From contig NZ_CP047358.1 of NCBI RefSeq assembly GCF_030408855.1, forward strand, positions 1,364,001 to 1,428,000: a DNA stretch of 64,000 bases, in the 5' to 3' direction. Within the stretch, counting starts at the first letter, position 1. Every line of letters starts with the position of its first letter. The notes beneath the pieces are model-generated. The model did not search any database. It was not told the origin of the DNA and worked only from the letters and a program-made list of their open reading frames with translations. The position numbers were made by a program, and so were the translations under genes. The DNA comes from Corynebacterium glaucum. GTDB taxonomy: Bacteria > Actinomycetota > Actinomycetes > Mycobacteriales > Mycobacteriaceae. Below, one piece after another: positions 1-10,855 of this stretch.

Positions 1-2435
<2,435 letters not shown>

Positions 2436-2888
2436 TTACTTGGCCTCCTCGCTGGCTTCGACGGTGATGGTGGCCTGCTGCGGGCCGGTCTTGGACAGGT
2501 GGCGCACGAGCTTGCGGGTGTCCACGCCGCGGATGCCAGTCACGCCCTGGTTTTGCAGCTCGTCTTCCAGCGAGCGCTCCGAGCGGAAGTTCGACGGGAT
2601 GCGCGAGACGTCGCGAACTACCACGGCCGCGGCAGTGATGGAACCGTCGCCGGACTCGGCCACGTCCTCGCTGTTCCATCCCACGTTGCCGATCTGCGGG
2701 GTAGCGAAAACGAGGATCTCCCCGCTGCGGGCGGGATCCGTCAGCTCGCGCTGGTAGGCGAACATGTCAGTGGTGAAAGTGCAGTTGCCCTGGATTGCCT
2801 GGGCGGCATCTGGCGCATCACCGAAGAGAAAACCGGGGAAGGTGGCGCCGTCATCAAGCACCAGCTTCGCGTTAACGCGATGAGTCAT
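2436..2888 (-). CDS. carA: CarA N-terminal domain only (carbamoyl-phosphate synthase small subunit without glutaminase)
   Basis: The 150-residue product matches only the N-terminal, CarB-contacting domain of the small subunit. Family landmarks are LTDPARSGEILVFATPQIGNVGWN (residues about 50-73, shortened here to LTDP and PQIGNVGWN) and GVDTRKLVRHL near 120-130. The protein stops just after the position where the linker to the class-I glutamine amidotransferase domain should begin; normal CarA is about 360-400 residues. No GICLG-type cysteine nucleophile or HPE motif is present, and there is no room for one, because carB starts on the base after the stop. Even the kept domain is divergent: NCTFTTDMFAYQ replaces the usual VVFNTSMTGYQ. 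The start has AAGGAG 11 bases upstream and follows pyrC by 7 bases. Either an ammonia-only enzyme with a scaffold subunit, or a decaying gene backed up by a second carA elsewhere. Confidence 0.85.
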   Translation of the reverse strand: MTHRVNAKLVLDDGATFPGFLFGDAPDAAQAIQGNCTFTTDMFAYQRELTDPARSGEILVFATPQIGNVGWNSEDVAESGDGSITAAAVVVRDVSRIPSNFRSERSLEDELQNQGVTGIRGVDTRKLVRHLSKTGPQQATITVEASEEAK

Positions 2889-2895
2889 TGTGTGG

Positions 2896-4185
2896 TTACT
2901 CCTTATCCAGTGCGTACGTTTGGGTGCCGCGCAGCCAGGTGGCCACGACTTTGGCGTTGAAGTCCATGCCTTCGTATGGGGTGTTGCTCGCCTTCGAGGC
3001 CATCGCCTCGCCGCTCGCGGTCCAGGCGTGCTCGGGATCGACCAGAGTGAGGTTGGCAGGCTCCCCGACGGCAATCGGGCGGCCCTGGTCTTCCAGCTGC
3101 ATGATCTCTGCGGGTCGCTCGCTCATCACCTTTGCGACGAAGCGCCAGTCGGCAAGACCCGGCTCGACGAAGACTTGGTGCACGACCGCAAGCGACGTCT
3201 CAAGGCCCAGCATGCCGGGCTTCGCGTGCTCGAACTCCACGCACTTGTCCTCGGAACCGTGCGGGGCGTGGTCGGTGGCGACGACGTCGATCGTGCCGTC
3301 GAGAAGCGCCTCGCGCAGCGCAACCGTGTCGCGGTCCTCGCGCAGCGGCGGATTCACGCGGAAGTTGCCGTCGTAGGTGACCAACTTCTCGTCGGTAAGC
3401 AACAAGTGGTGAGGGGTGACCTCGGCACTTGCCGCAATCCCCTGCTCCTTCGCCCAGCGCAGGAGCTGGACGGTGCCCTCGGTGGAGGCGTGGCAGAGGT
3501 GGTAGCGCCCGCCGTAGTCGCGCGTCATGATCAGGTCGCGGGCGACGATCGACTCTTCGGCAACGCGCGGCCAGCCACGCAGCCCAAGACGAGCAGCGTT
3601 TTCGCCCTCGTGCGCGACTGCGCCGGCGGTCATGCGGTGGTCCTCGGCGTGCTGGGCAAGTACTACATTGTGCGCTTTCGCGTACTCGATCGCGCGGCGC
3701 ATGAGCTGCGGATCGTTGACGCACTTGCCGTCGTCGGAGAACATCCGCACGTGGTTGCGCGCGAGAAGCCCGATCTCAGTGAGCTCCTCGCCCTCGAGCC
3801 CCTTGGTGATGGAGCCGACCGGGTAGACGTCGCACTTGCCGTACGTCTGCCCCTTTTCCCACACCGCCTCGGCCAGGAAGGGTTGGTCGATCACCGGCTG
3901 GGTGTTCGCCATGGTGAACACGGCGGTGAATCCGCCCTTCGCCGCGGCGTCCGAGCCGGTGGCGATGGTCTCGGTGTCCTCGCGGCCCGGCTCGCGCAGG
4001 TGCACGTGCATGTCCACCAATCCAGGCAGCAGTACGTGACCTTCGCAGTCGACCACCTCGTCGGCCTCGAACGGGCCGCTGTTGATCGCCTCGATAACCC
4101 CGGACTCAAGGTCGATGAGCAGGTTCGTCGCATCCTCGCCGTAGGGGCGGACGTTGTTCAGCGCAAGCGTTTTCGGCGTGCTCAC
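2896..4185 (-). CDS. pyrC: Dihydroorotase
   Basis: Closes carbamoyl-aspartate to dihydroorotate, the third pyrimidine step. At 429 residues it is a normal class-I (amidohydrolase-fold) enzyme. Zinc ligands are visible: HVH at 60-62 within [10 protein letters not shown], Asp in SDDGKC near 151, His179 in QHAED, His232 in LCHASTE and Asp305 in ATDHAPH. The ATG overlaps the pyrB stop by 4 bases (ATGA arrangement), so the two are translationally coupled, and carA follows after 7 bases. Confidence 0.97.
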   Translation of the reverse strand: MSTPKTLALNNVRPYGEDATNLLIDLESGVIEAINSGPFEADEVVDCEGHVLLPGLVDMHVHLREPGREDTETIATGSDAAAKGGFTAVFTMANTQPVIDQPFLAEAVWEKGQTYGKCDVYPVGSITKGLEGEELTEIGLLARNHVRMFSDDGKCVNDPQLMRRAIEYAKAHNVVLAQHAEDHRMTAGAVAHEGENAARLGLRGWPRVAEESIVARDLIMTRDYGGRYHLCHASTEGTVQLLRWAKEQGIAASAEVTPHHLLLTDEKLVTYDGNFRVNPPLREDRDTVALREALLDGTIDVVATDHAPHGSEDKCVEFEHAKPGMLGLETSLAVVHQVFVEPGLADWRFVAKVMSERPAEIMQLEDQGRPIAVGEPANLTLVDPEHAWTASGEAMASKASNTPYEGMDFNAKVVATWLRGTQTYALDKE

Positions 4186-5141
4186 AGCTGCACTCCTTCC
4201 TGGCCGTCGCGGCCACTCGCCAACAGGGTGAACAGGACGGCCATGCGGGTGTAGACGCCGTTGGACACCTGGCCAAGCACCACGGCATTGTCGCGGTCCG
4301 CCACCGCATAGTTAATCTCCATGCCCCGCAGCATCGGCCCCGGGTGCATGATGAGGGCATTTGCTTGAAGACGGTCCGCCCGCTGCCCCGACAGACCATA
4401 AAGCGTCGCGTATTCGCGGTGCGAGGGAAAGAACCCGCCCTGCATACGCTCGGCCTGGACACGCAGCATCATGACGACGTCTGGCTTAGTACCGGATTCG
4501 CCGCCGTCGATTTCCGCGTCGAAGTCGTAGCTCACTGTCGCAGGCCAGTGCTCTACCCCGGTTGGGAGCAGCGTCGGTGGCGCAACCAACACGACCTCGG
4601 CGCCGAGCGTGGAAAGCAGATCGACGTTGGAGCGGGCCACGCGCGAGTGCAGAATGTCGCCGACGATGAGGACCTTCTTACCGGCTACATCCCCGATGTG
4701 CTGGCGCATGGTCACCGCGTCCAGCAGCGCCTGGGTGGGGTGCTGGTGCTGACCGTCACCGGCGTTGATGATCGAGGTCTCCGGCAACCACTGGGTCAGA
4801 AGCTGCGCCGCGCCTGAGGCCGGGTGGCGCATGATGATTGCGTCGGCACCCACCGCCGCCAGCGTCGCGGCGGTGTCTTTGAGCGATTCACCCTTCTTCA
4901 CACTCGACGAAGAAGCCGACACGTTGATCACGTCCGCGCTCATCCACTTACCCGCGGTCTCGAAAGAGGAACGGGTGCGCGTCGAGTTCTCGTAGAACAG
5001 GGTGAAGATGGTGCGCCCGCGCAAGGTCGGGAGCTTCTTGATCTCGCGGCCGTCCAGCGCCTCGCGGAACCGGTCGGCTTCGTCCATCAACCCGATGATT
5101 TCGTCGCGGGTGAGGTCTCTGATGTCAATGAGGTGTTTCAT
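4182..5141 (-). CDS. pyrB: Aspartate carbamoyltransferase catalytic subunit
   Basis: Joins carbamoyl phosphate and aspartate to carbamoyl-aspartate, the committed pyrimidine step. The 319-residue protein has the carbamoyl-phosphate signature STRTR at 53-57 and HPTQALLDA from 134, plus the later HPGP loop in [13 protein letters not shown]. No pyrI regulatory subunit gene is nearby, as expected in actinobacteria. Its ATG follows the pyrR stop directly (5142/5141) and its stop overlaps pyrC, so it sits inside a tight operon. Confidence 0.97.
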   Translation of the reverse strand: MKHLIDIRDLTRDEIIGLMDEADRFREALDGREIKKLPTLRGRTIFTLFYENSTRTRSSFETAGKWMSADVINVSASSSSVKKGESLKDTAATLAAVGADAIIMRHPASGAAQLLTQWLPETSIINAGDGQHQHPTQALLDAVTMRQHIGDVAGKKVLIVGDILHSRVARSNVDLLSTLGAEVVLVAPPTLLPTGVEHWPATVSYDFDAEIDGGESGTKPDVVMMLRVQAERMQGGFFPSHREYATLYGLSGQRADRLQANALIMHPGPMLRGMEINYAVADRDNAVVLGQVSNGVYTRMAVLFTLLASGRDGQEGVQL

Positions 5142-5714
5142 CTAGTTCGCCTCCCGGGTCAGGGTCACGCCGTCGGTGCCGTCGATAGGCGTCAAGCTCA
5201 CGGTGACATCCTCCGTCTTCGCGGTAGGGATGTTCTTGCCCACGTAATCGGCGCGGATCGGCAGCTCGCGGTGACCGCGATCGACCAACACCGCGAGTTG
5301 AATGGCTCGCGGGCGACCGATGTCGCGAAGCGAATCCAGGGCGGCGCGGATGGTGCGGCCCGAATACAGAACGTCGTCGACCAGGATGACCAGCGATCCG
5401 TCCACCTCGGCCGGGATGTGGGTGGGGCGCAGCGCGCGGTGCGGTTTGTCGCGCAAGTCGTCGCGGTAAAGCGTCACGTCGAGGGAACCGACGGGGACTT
5501 CCACCCCCGAAAATTCTTCAACCGCCACAGCGATGCGCTGTGCCAGTGGGACTCCACCGGATGGGATGCCGAGCAGCATCACCCCAGGCTGGCCGTCCTC
5601 CTCTGCGTCATCGAGCGCAGTCTTTTCAATGATTTGGTGCGCGATGCGTGCAATCGTGCGCGAAACGTCCTGGGCTGATAGCAGCTCAACCGTTTCGCGT
5701 GTGTTTTCACTCAT
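5142..5714 (-). CDS. pyrR: Bifunctional pyr operon regulator / uracil phosphoribosyltransferase PyrR
   Basis: RNA-binding regulator of the pyr operon that also has uracil phosphoribosyltransferase activity. The PRPP-binding motif [13 protein letters not shown] is at residues 109-121 of 190, and [12 protein letters not shown] is at about 51-62. It is the first gene of the pyr operon. The start has a very strong ribosome site, GGAAGGAGG, 4 bases before the ATG. In actinobacteria PyrR is thought to repress by hiding the ribosome site of its own leader; the 115-base gap upstream would hold that leader. Confidence 0.95.
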   Translation of the reverse strand: MSENTRETVELLSAQDVSRTIARIAHQIIEKTALDDAEEDGQPGVMLLGIPSGGVPLAQRIAVAVEEFSGVEVPVGSLDVTLYRDDLRDKPHRALRPTHIPAEVDGSLVILVDDVLYSGRTIRAALDSLRDIGRPRAIQLAVLVDRGHRELPIRADYVGKNIPTAKTEDVTVSLTPIDGTDGVTLTREAN

Positions 5715-5829
5715 CGGACCTCCTTCCCCGCCTCACAGTGCGGAATTTAAAGGATGTCGAACGGAAAGTTTCTCTACTGTCAGAAATGACGTTGAGACAC
5801 AACGAAACTTTAGCGCACAAGGAGCTCTC
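5715..5829 (-). promoter_or_regulatory. pyr operon leader / divergent promoter region
   Basis: This 115-base gap separates pyrR (minus) from the epimerase-family gene (plus) and must hold both promoters. On the minus strand it contains TTCCGCACTGTGAGGCG just before the pyrR ribosome site, loosely like a PyrR-binding loop (a GNGAGG core), but I could not draw a convincing stem. On the plus strand AAGGAG lies 6 bases before the ATG at 5830. Function inferred from position. Confidence 0.4.
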
Positions 5830-7170
5830 ATGGGCATTACTGCTTCCCACCTCGTACCCGCCGATCGCGACCGAGTCTGGGACTGGCATACGCGCAAAGG
5901 TGCCGTCGTCAGGCTCACTCCCCCATTCCTCCCAATGACACCGGTGAAGCAGGCCGAAAGCCTGCGCAGCGGCACGACCGTCTTCTCCCTCCCGGCAGGA
6001 TTCCAGTGGGAGGCGCGCCACCTAGTGGAGCAGTACCGCGCTGGCGAACAGTTCGCGGACCAAGCGGTGAACCAGCCGATCAAGACGCTCACCGGCTGGA
6101 CCCACACCCACCAGTTCGCCGATGCCACCACTAATGACGGCTCGCCCGCCACCCGCATCACCGACACGGTTGAGGCAAACGTCCCAGAGTTCGCACTGCG
6201 CCCGGCGTTTGCGTACCGGCAGCACCAGCTGATCGAGGATTTGAAGTTCATCGACTCGCTGCCGGAGACAAAGCCGCTCACCGTCGCCATCACCGGTGCG
6301 TCCGGTCTGGTCGGGTCGCACCTGAGCGCACAGCTGACCACTGCCGGGCACTCGGTGATCTCGTTGACCCGCAGCGACCCGGGTGAGGACGAGCGCAAGT
6401 GGGATCCCGATAACCCGGCGGCAGACCTGTTGGAAGGCGTTGACGCGGTGGTGCACCTCGCCGGTGAGTCGATCATGGGCCGCTTCACCGAGGAGAAGAA
6501 GCGTAAAATCCGCGACTCGCGCATTGGGCCAACCCGGAAGCTGGCGAAGCTCGCCGCGGATTCCGGAGTGGAGACTTTCGTGTGCGCGTCCGCAGTCGGC
6601 TACTACGGCACTGACGCCGGAGATCGTCCCCACACCGAAGCTGACGGCCCAGGCAAAGGATTCCTCGCAGAGGTCTGTGCTGAGTGGGAAGATGCGGCGC
6701 AGGTCGACGGCGTGCGCACGGTGAACATCCGCACCGGCCTCGCGCTCTCCGACGCCGGCGGCCTGCTGCCGGTGCTCAAGGCATCCGTTTCCGCGGGCCT
6801 GGGTGCGCGCTTCGGCGACGGCGACTTCTGGATGTCCTGGGTCGCCCTCGACGACCTCACCGACATCTACGTGCGCGCGCTGGTGGACGATTCACTGCAC
6901 GGACCGATCAACGCCACCGCGCCGAACCCGGTCACCAACGCGGAAATGTCAGCGACTCTGGCTCGCATGTTGCACCGCCCCGATTTCTTCCCCATCCCCG
7001 AATTCGGACCGAAGATCCTGCTTGGCCACGAAGGCGCACACGAGCTCGCGCTTGCAGACCAGCGCGTTGACCCGGCCGTCGCAAAGCAAACTGGAATGAC
7101 CTTCCGCTACCCGACCCTGCAAGCTGCGCTGGCGCACGAGCTTGGCAAAGAGGAACTGCTGAATGGCTAA
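5830..7170 (+). CDS. TIGR01777/YfcH-type SDR epimerase with N-terminal SRPBCC-like domain
   Basis: 446 residues from the ATG at 5830, chosen because AAGGAG precedes it; the frame stays open further upstream but has no ribosome site there. Residues about 1-140 look like an SRPBCC (START-type) ligand-binding domain (ASHLVPADRDRVWDWHTRKG). From about 150 on it is an extended SDR of the TIGR01777 family: nucleotide-binding VAITGASGLVGSHL, then VVHLAGESIMGRFT, ASAVGYYG and VRTVNIRTGLALS. Substrate unknown; the same fusion is common in corynebacteria. It is divergent from the pyr operon and its end overlaps the following lipoprotein remnant by 8 bases. Confidence 0.88.
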   Translation: MGITASHLVPADRDRVWDWHTRKGAVVRLTPPFLPMTPVKQAESLRSGTTVFSLPAGFQWEARHLVEQYRAGEQFADQAVNQPIKTLTGWTHTHQFADATTNDGSPATRITDTVEANVPEFALRPAFAYRQHQLIEDLKFIDSLPETKPLTVAITGASGLVGSHLSAQLTTAGHSVISLTRSDPGEDERKWDPDNPAADLLEGVDAVVHLAGESIMGRFTEEKKRKIRDSRIGPTRKLAKLAADSGVETFVCASAVGYYGTDAGDRPHTEADGPGKGFLAEVCAEWEDAAQVDGVRTVNIRTGLALSDAGGLLPVLKASVSAGLGARFGDGDFWMSWVALDDLTDIYVRALVDDSLHGPINATAPNPVTNAEMSATLARMLHRPDFFPIPEFGPKILLGHEGAHELALADQRVDPAVAKQTGMTFRYPTLQAALAHELGKEELLNG

Positions 7171-7383
7171 GCTGAGGGCCCTCCTCGCATTGCTGGCTTG
7201 CGCCGCGATCGTGACTGCTTGCGGCTCACACTCTGCCTCTCCTATCGAAGACGCGGCGCTACAGGCGGACAACTTTGTGGCCGCCGACATCCTCGCAGGT
7301 GACATCGACAAGGCGTGGAGCGCAAGGAGGTCCAGTTCTCCGACGGCGGAACCAGCGAGGTTGCGGTGCTCTCGTATCAATAG
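7163..7383 (+). pseudogene. Frameshifted lipoprotein gene remnant
   Basis: The reading frame from the ATG at 7163 begins with a clear lipoprotein signal, MAKLRALLALLACAAIVTAC with Cys20, followed by about 35 acidic residues ending DILAGDIDKAW. It then runs into an arginine-rich nonsense tail. In the other frame from about 7324 the DNA reads KEVQFSDGGTSEVAVLSYQ and stops at TAG 7381-7383, which looks like the true C-terminus. The middle is probably deleted, because even both halves joined make only about 73 residues. Overlaps the upstream epimerase stop by 8 bases. Original function not recognisable. Confidence 0.7.
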
Positions 7384-7421
7384 CCGACTGACGACAGGGC
7401 CGTGCGTCCCATGAAGCGCGG

Positions 7422-7427
7422 TAGGCT
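7422..7427 (+). promoter_or_regulatory. -10 element of a leaderless transcript
   Basis: TAGGCT ends 7 bases before the GTG at 7435, and there is no Shine-Dalgarno site between. The spacing places the transcription start on or next to the start codon. This supports choosing 7435 as the start of the next gene. Confidence 0.5.
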
Positions 7428-7434
7428 CAGACAG

Positions 7435-7908
7435 GTGAGTTCGAATCAAGACCCAACTAACGACGAACGCAACCGCGTCGAGCCAGTGACGGCGCAGTCG
7501 GTGGCCGCGATCTTCAGCGAAGAAAACCTCGAGCACCGCGTCGAAGGCGATGTCGTGCGCTCCGGATTCATCAACGCGGCGATCGTCGTCGCCATTGACG
7601 GCAGCACTCTCCTCTTCGAGACGCTGTGGCGCGGCATGGCACCCAAAGAGTTGGCGAATCACGTGCTCCTCGCGGTCAACGAGCACAACCAGACCCACTT
7701 CGCGCCCACCCTGCGCATGCTCGAAGGCGAGGGCGAGCGCCTCGCAGTGTCGGCGATCCGCACCCTCGACATCGAGCACGGCGCGTCATTCAACCAGCTC
7801 GGCGCGTTCATTGTGAGCTCTATCGAGGCCACCCTGCAGGCATTCAACTTCCTCGAGAACTCGTTCCCCACCCTCGTGACCTGGAAGGATCCGCACAGTG
7901 AACACTAA
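7435..7908 (+). CDS. YbjN-domain protein, first of a tandem pair
   Basis: 157 residues from the GTG at 7435 (VSSNQDPTNDERN); in-frame starts at 7402 and 7411 are possible but lie upstream of the probable -10. The protein resembles the YbjN/type III secretion chaperone-like fold: a short N-terminal tail, then alternating strands (VEGDVVRSGFINAAIVVAIDG, here shortened to NAAIVVAIDG) and two long helices, with LENSFPTLVTW at the end. No catalytic residues; function unknown. Its last 11 bases overlap the start of a second, related gene. Confidence 0.75.
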   Translation: MSSNQDPTNDERNRVEPVTAQSVAAIFSEENLEHRVEGDVVRSGFINAAIVVAIDGSTLLFETLWRGMAPKELANHVLLAVNEHNQTHFAPTLRMLEGEGERLAVSAIRTLDIEHGASFNQLGAFIVSSIEATLQAFNFLENSFPTLVTWKDPHSEH

Positions 7909-8335
7909 CCCAGAGCAGGTCACCATCGACCGGGTCATCGCCGCCGCCGCCGAGTTGGGCTTTTCGCTTGACGACGACCTGTCGGGACGTGCAGCCCACG
8001 CCCACGTAAGCGGGTTCGACGTTCTCGTCGTCTTGCTCGACACCGTGTTAATCGTGCGAGCCGACGCAGCCACGGATATCCCGTCAGATTCCACCGACGC
8101 GACGCTGTACTTTGCCGCTAACCAGGTCAACTCCACCTTTGTCGACGCCCGCGCGTTGGTGGTCAACCGCACCGAGACGCTCATCGTGCGCACCGAGGCG
8201 GAGATCAACGTCGCCGCAGGTTTGAACGACGCGCAGCTGCAAAACGCCTTGAAGGTCGCCTTCGATGGGATCATCCAGACGCAAGACGCCATGGTTGCGC
8301 TCAGCGAGACCCTGCAAGCCGCAACCGAGGAATAA
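7898..8335 (+). CDS. YbjN-domain protein, second of a tandem pair
   Basis: 145 residues from the GTG at 7898, overlapping the previous gene by 11 bases in another frame, so the two are probably translated together. Its arrangement (N-terminal helix TIDRVIAAAAELGFSLDDDL, beta strands VLVVLLDTVLIVRAD, then helices) parallels its neighbour. Such YbjN pairs are common next to each other in corynebacteria. Cytoplasmic; no signal peptide. Function unknown. Confidence 0.75.
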   Translation: MNTNPEQVTIDRVIAAAAELGFSLDDDLSGRAAHAHVSGFDVLVVLLDTVLIVRADAATDIPSDSTDATLYFAANQVNSTFVDARALVVNRTETLIVRTEAEINVAAGLNDAQLQNALKVAFDGIIQTQDAMVALSETLQAATEE

Positions 8336-8345
8336 GGCGAAGCGA

Positions 8346-8783
8346 CTACCGGATCTCGGTGAGCCTCCAAACTCCGGCTTCTTTGGTGAACACCAGCGTT
8401 TCCCTTGGTTGGAGCTCACGTACACCGTACGAATGACCGCTGCCTCTGCACACTTCGACCCTGGTGTGACTGAGTTCCTCGGCGATGAATGCGCCGTCGG
8501 TGGACTTCCATGCAAGCCAATCCACCGCGTCGGACGAGGTCATATGGCCTGTAAAAACGGTTTCACCGAAGAACTCGTTAGCGTACTTCCCGCTATACGG
8601 GCACACAATGGCGGTTTGCTTCGACTCAGGCAGCAAATCTGCAACCATAACACTTGCCGACGACCCGCTCTGGTCTTCAAGCCATAGATCGAGGGATTCG
8701 ACATGCTCAAACGCGTTGCAGCCGGCCAGCACTCGGGCGGACACGAGGGTGCAGAAGAACCAGCTGCGGCGAAAGCTACTCAT
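8346..8783 (-). CDS. Putative lipoprotein, unknown function
   Basis: 145 residues from the ATG at 8783; a TTG three codons upstream is also possible and neither has a good ribosome site. MSSFRRSWFFCTLVSARVLAGC is a lipoprotein signal (VLAGC lipobox; written here as FRRSWFF...VLAGC). The mature part has paired cysteines (IVCPYSG and VEVCRGSG) that could form a disulfide outside the membrane, and ends with a WRLTEIR strand. I do not recognise a family. It converges on the YbjN gene with only 10 bases between stops and lies immediately downstream of ppk2. Confidence 0.7.
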   Translation of the reverse strand: MSSFRRSWFFCTLVSARVLAGCNAFEHVESLDLWLEDQSGSSASVMVADLLPESKQTAIVCPYSGKYANEFFGETVFTGHMTSSDAVDWLAWKSTDGAFIAEELSHTRVEVCRGSGHSYGVRELQPRETLVFTKEAGVWRLTEIR

Positions 8784-8798
8784 AGTGCACAATTTGCT

Positions 8799-9650
8799 CT
8801 AGGACTGCGCGAGACGCGCCAGTTCCATTTCAGGATCGAAGTCTGCCTTGGGCCATTCCAGCTGCAGCGACTGCAGCGCTTCCAGCATTAGGGTCTTCAC
8901 CACCGTGCGGCAGTACTTCTTGTTGTCGGACGGAACGCAGTACCACGGTGCAACATCGGTGGATGTCCGGGTCATCGCGATCTGGTACGCCGCCATGTAC
9001 TGCGACCACAGCATGCGATCATCGATATCACCCGGGTTGTACTTCCAGTGCTTCTCCGGGTTCTCGATGCGCTCCTTGAGGTTTTCGGCTTGGTACTCGC
9101 GGGAGATATGCGGCATCACTTTGATGATGCGCGTGCCGCGCGCCGCCAGCTCGTTTTCGAACTCCACGATCGCGCCGTAGCGCCGCTCGATCTCTTCCGG
9201 CGGTGCCAACTGCTTGACCCGCTGCACCAGTACATCCTCGTAGTGGGAACGGTCGAACACCGAAATCTGGCCAGGCTCCGGCAGGTGGGGCCCGAAGCGC
9301 CAAAGGAAGTCGTGCGCAGCTTCCTCTTCCGTCGGCCGGCCAAAGGCCTTCACATGCACACCCTGCAGGTCCATGGTTTTGCCGATGACGTGGCGGATGA
9401 TGCCGCCCTTGCCAGCCGTATCCATGCCCTGCAGCACCAAGAGCACCGAACCGGCGTTCTCATTGCCCGCCCGACCGTTGGCGTAGAGCTTCTCCTGCTC
9501 CTCATCGAGGGCGTCATCGAGATCATTGAAAGCCTCGTCAACACTGCTCTTGCCGGAAAGCCCGGGAGTAGATGAAGGGTCGACATTTGCGAGCTGAAAG
9601 TTCGGGCCAACCTTGAGCTCGTAAGCTTCCTCGACGGTCAGTTTCGCCAT
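8799..9650 (-). CDS. ppk2: Polyphosphate kinase 2 family protein
   Basis: Transfers phosphate between polyphosphate and nucleotides. The 283-residue protein has the PPK2 Walker A GMDTAGKGG at 75-83 and the Walker B region VFDRSHYEDVL at 131-141, followed by the conserved lid RVKQLAPPEEIERRY. PPK2 of this one-domain length usually phosphorylates nucleoside mono- or diphosphates; the sub-class cannot be fixed by eye. Its start directly follows nusB (9651/9650), so it is probably the last gene of the efp-nusB transcript. Confidence 0.93.
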   Translation of the reverse strand: MAKLTVEEAYELKVGPNFQLANVDPSSTPGLSGKSSVDEAFNDLDDALDEEQEKLYANGRAGNENAGSVLLVLQGMDTAGKGGIIRHVIGKTMDLQGVHVKAFGRPTEEEAAHDFLWRFGPHLPEPGQISVFDRSHYEDVLVQRVKQLAPPEEIERRYGAIVEFENELAARGTRIIKVMPHISREYQAENLKERIENPEKHWKYNPGDIDDRMLWSQYMAAYQIAMTRTSTDVAPWYCVPSDNKKYCRTVVKTLMLEALQSLQLEWPKADFDPEMELARLAQS

Positions 9651-10220
9651 CTAGCTTTCTTTCTCTTCCTCGCCAGTGAGAGGTTCTGCGGCAGCGGGTG
9701 CCTCTACCTCTGCGGCAGCGGGTGCCTCGGCTTCCGCCTCGACATCCTGGGTCACGACCCCCTCAGCCACAGCTGGCGCATAGGGCGAAATAGATTGCGC
9801 GATGCCGTCGAGCATGGCGTGGATGTACGGAGGTGCCTGGTTGCCGGAGTACTCCGTGGCCATCTCAAGCGCGTTGGCGATGGCGATCGCAGTGGGGACC
9901 TCGTCGTTGAACATGATCTCCCACGTGCCCACGCGCAGAATCTGGCGATCGACGGCAGGCAGGCGATGCAACTCCCAATCGCGGTCGAGGAAACGTTCGA
10001 TCGCGTCATCGAGATCGTCGAGCTTCTCGGCGACCCCGTTGATGATCTCGCGGGTGTAGTCCGCAATCGGAGCCACCGCGTTTTGCGGGTCCTTGGCCAG
10101 CTCGGTGCGGTCGTCGAGAATCGCTACCGGGTCAATATCGCGAGTTTCGGCCTCGAAGAGGATGTCAACTGCACGGCGCCGGGCACGGTAGCGGGCGCCG
10201 TGACGCTTGTAGTCAGGCAT
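9651..10220 (-). CDS. nusB: Transcription antitermination factor NusB
   Basis: Helical RNA-binding protein that with NusE binds boxA of rRNA leaders. Core motifs: [14 protein letters not shown] at about 11-24, [19 protein letters not shown] in the middle (typical LPAVDRAILR) and [16 protein letters not shown]. The protein is 189 residues, longer than the usual 140-160, because of an Ala/Glu/Pro-rich C-terminal tail after residue about 150 that repeats [10 protein letters not shown]. Its ATG overlaps the efp stop by one base (TAATG). Confidence 0.95.
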   Translation of the reverse strand: MPDYKRHGARYRARRRAVDILFEAETRDIDPVAILDDRTELAKDPQNAVAPIADYTREIINGVAEKLDDLDDAIERFLDRDWELHRLPAVDRQILRVGTWEIMFNDEVPTAIAIANALEMATEYSGNQAPPYIHAMLDGIAQSISPYAPAVAEGVVTQDVEAEAEAPAAAEVEAPAAAEPLTGEEEKES

Positions 10221-10783
10221 TAGTTGTTCACGCGGGAGAGGTACTCACCCGTGCGGGTATCCACCTTGACCACGTTGCCGGTCTCCAAGAACAGTGGAAC
10301 CTGGATCTCTGCGCCGGTCTCCAGGGTTGCCGGCTTGGTGCCGCCGGTGGAGCGGTCGCCCTGCAGGCCCGGCTCGGTGTGCTCGACCTTCAGGTCCACG
10401 GAGATCGGCAGCTCGCCGAAGAGCGCCTCGCCCTCGTGGAAAGAGACCTGCACGCGCATGTTCTCCAGCAGGAAGCGGCCGGCATCGCCGAAGGCTTCGG
10501 TGGGCAGCTCGTACTGCTCGTAGGTCTTGTCATCCATCACGACGAAGTTGGTGCCGTCGTTGTAGAGGTAGGTCATGTCGCGGCGGTCAACGGTCGCGGT
10601 CTCCACCTTCACGCCAGCGTTCCAGGTCTTGTCCACGGTCTTGCCGGAGACGACGTCCTTGAGCTTGGTGCGGACGAATGCTGGGCCCTTGCCCGGCTTC
10701 ACGTGCTGGAACTCGATGATCTGCTGGAGTTTGCCGTCAACCTTCAGCACCAGGCCGTTCTTGAAATCGGCGGTAGTTGCCAC
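10220..10783 (-). CDS. efp: Elongation factor P
   Basis: Relieves ribosome stalling at polyproline stretches. 187 residues with three OB/KOW-like domains. Lys32 lies in [10 protein letters not shown], the position that is post-translationally modified in some bacteria. The C-terminal [23 protein letters not shown] is typical. Start is GTG at 10783 with GGGAAGG 9 bases upstream. Grouped with pepQ upstream and nusB downstream, the usual actinobacterial order. Confidence 0.97.
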   Translation of the reverse strand: MATTADFKNGLVLKVDGKLQQIIEFQHVKPGKGPAFVRTKLKDVVSGKTVDKTWNAGVKVETATVDRRDMTYLYNDGTNFVVMDDKTYEQYELPTEAFGDAGRFLLENMRVQVSFHEGEALFGELPISVDLKVEHTEPGLQGDRSTGGTKPATLETGAEIQVPLFLETGNVVKVDTRTGEYLSRVNN

Positions 10784-10855
10784 GGAAATACCTTCCCTTA
10801 TCTCTCGTTCAAAGCTCGCGTGTGCGCAGCTTACAGGCGTTCAAACATGCTCATG

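Noticed and set aside
2436..2888. carA glutaminase domain in a shifted frame
   Set aside because: There is no DNA left for it: carB begins immediately after the stop, and carB N-terminal motifs are in place. So it is a loss, not a frameshift within the window.
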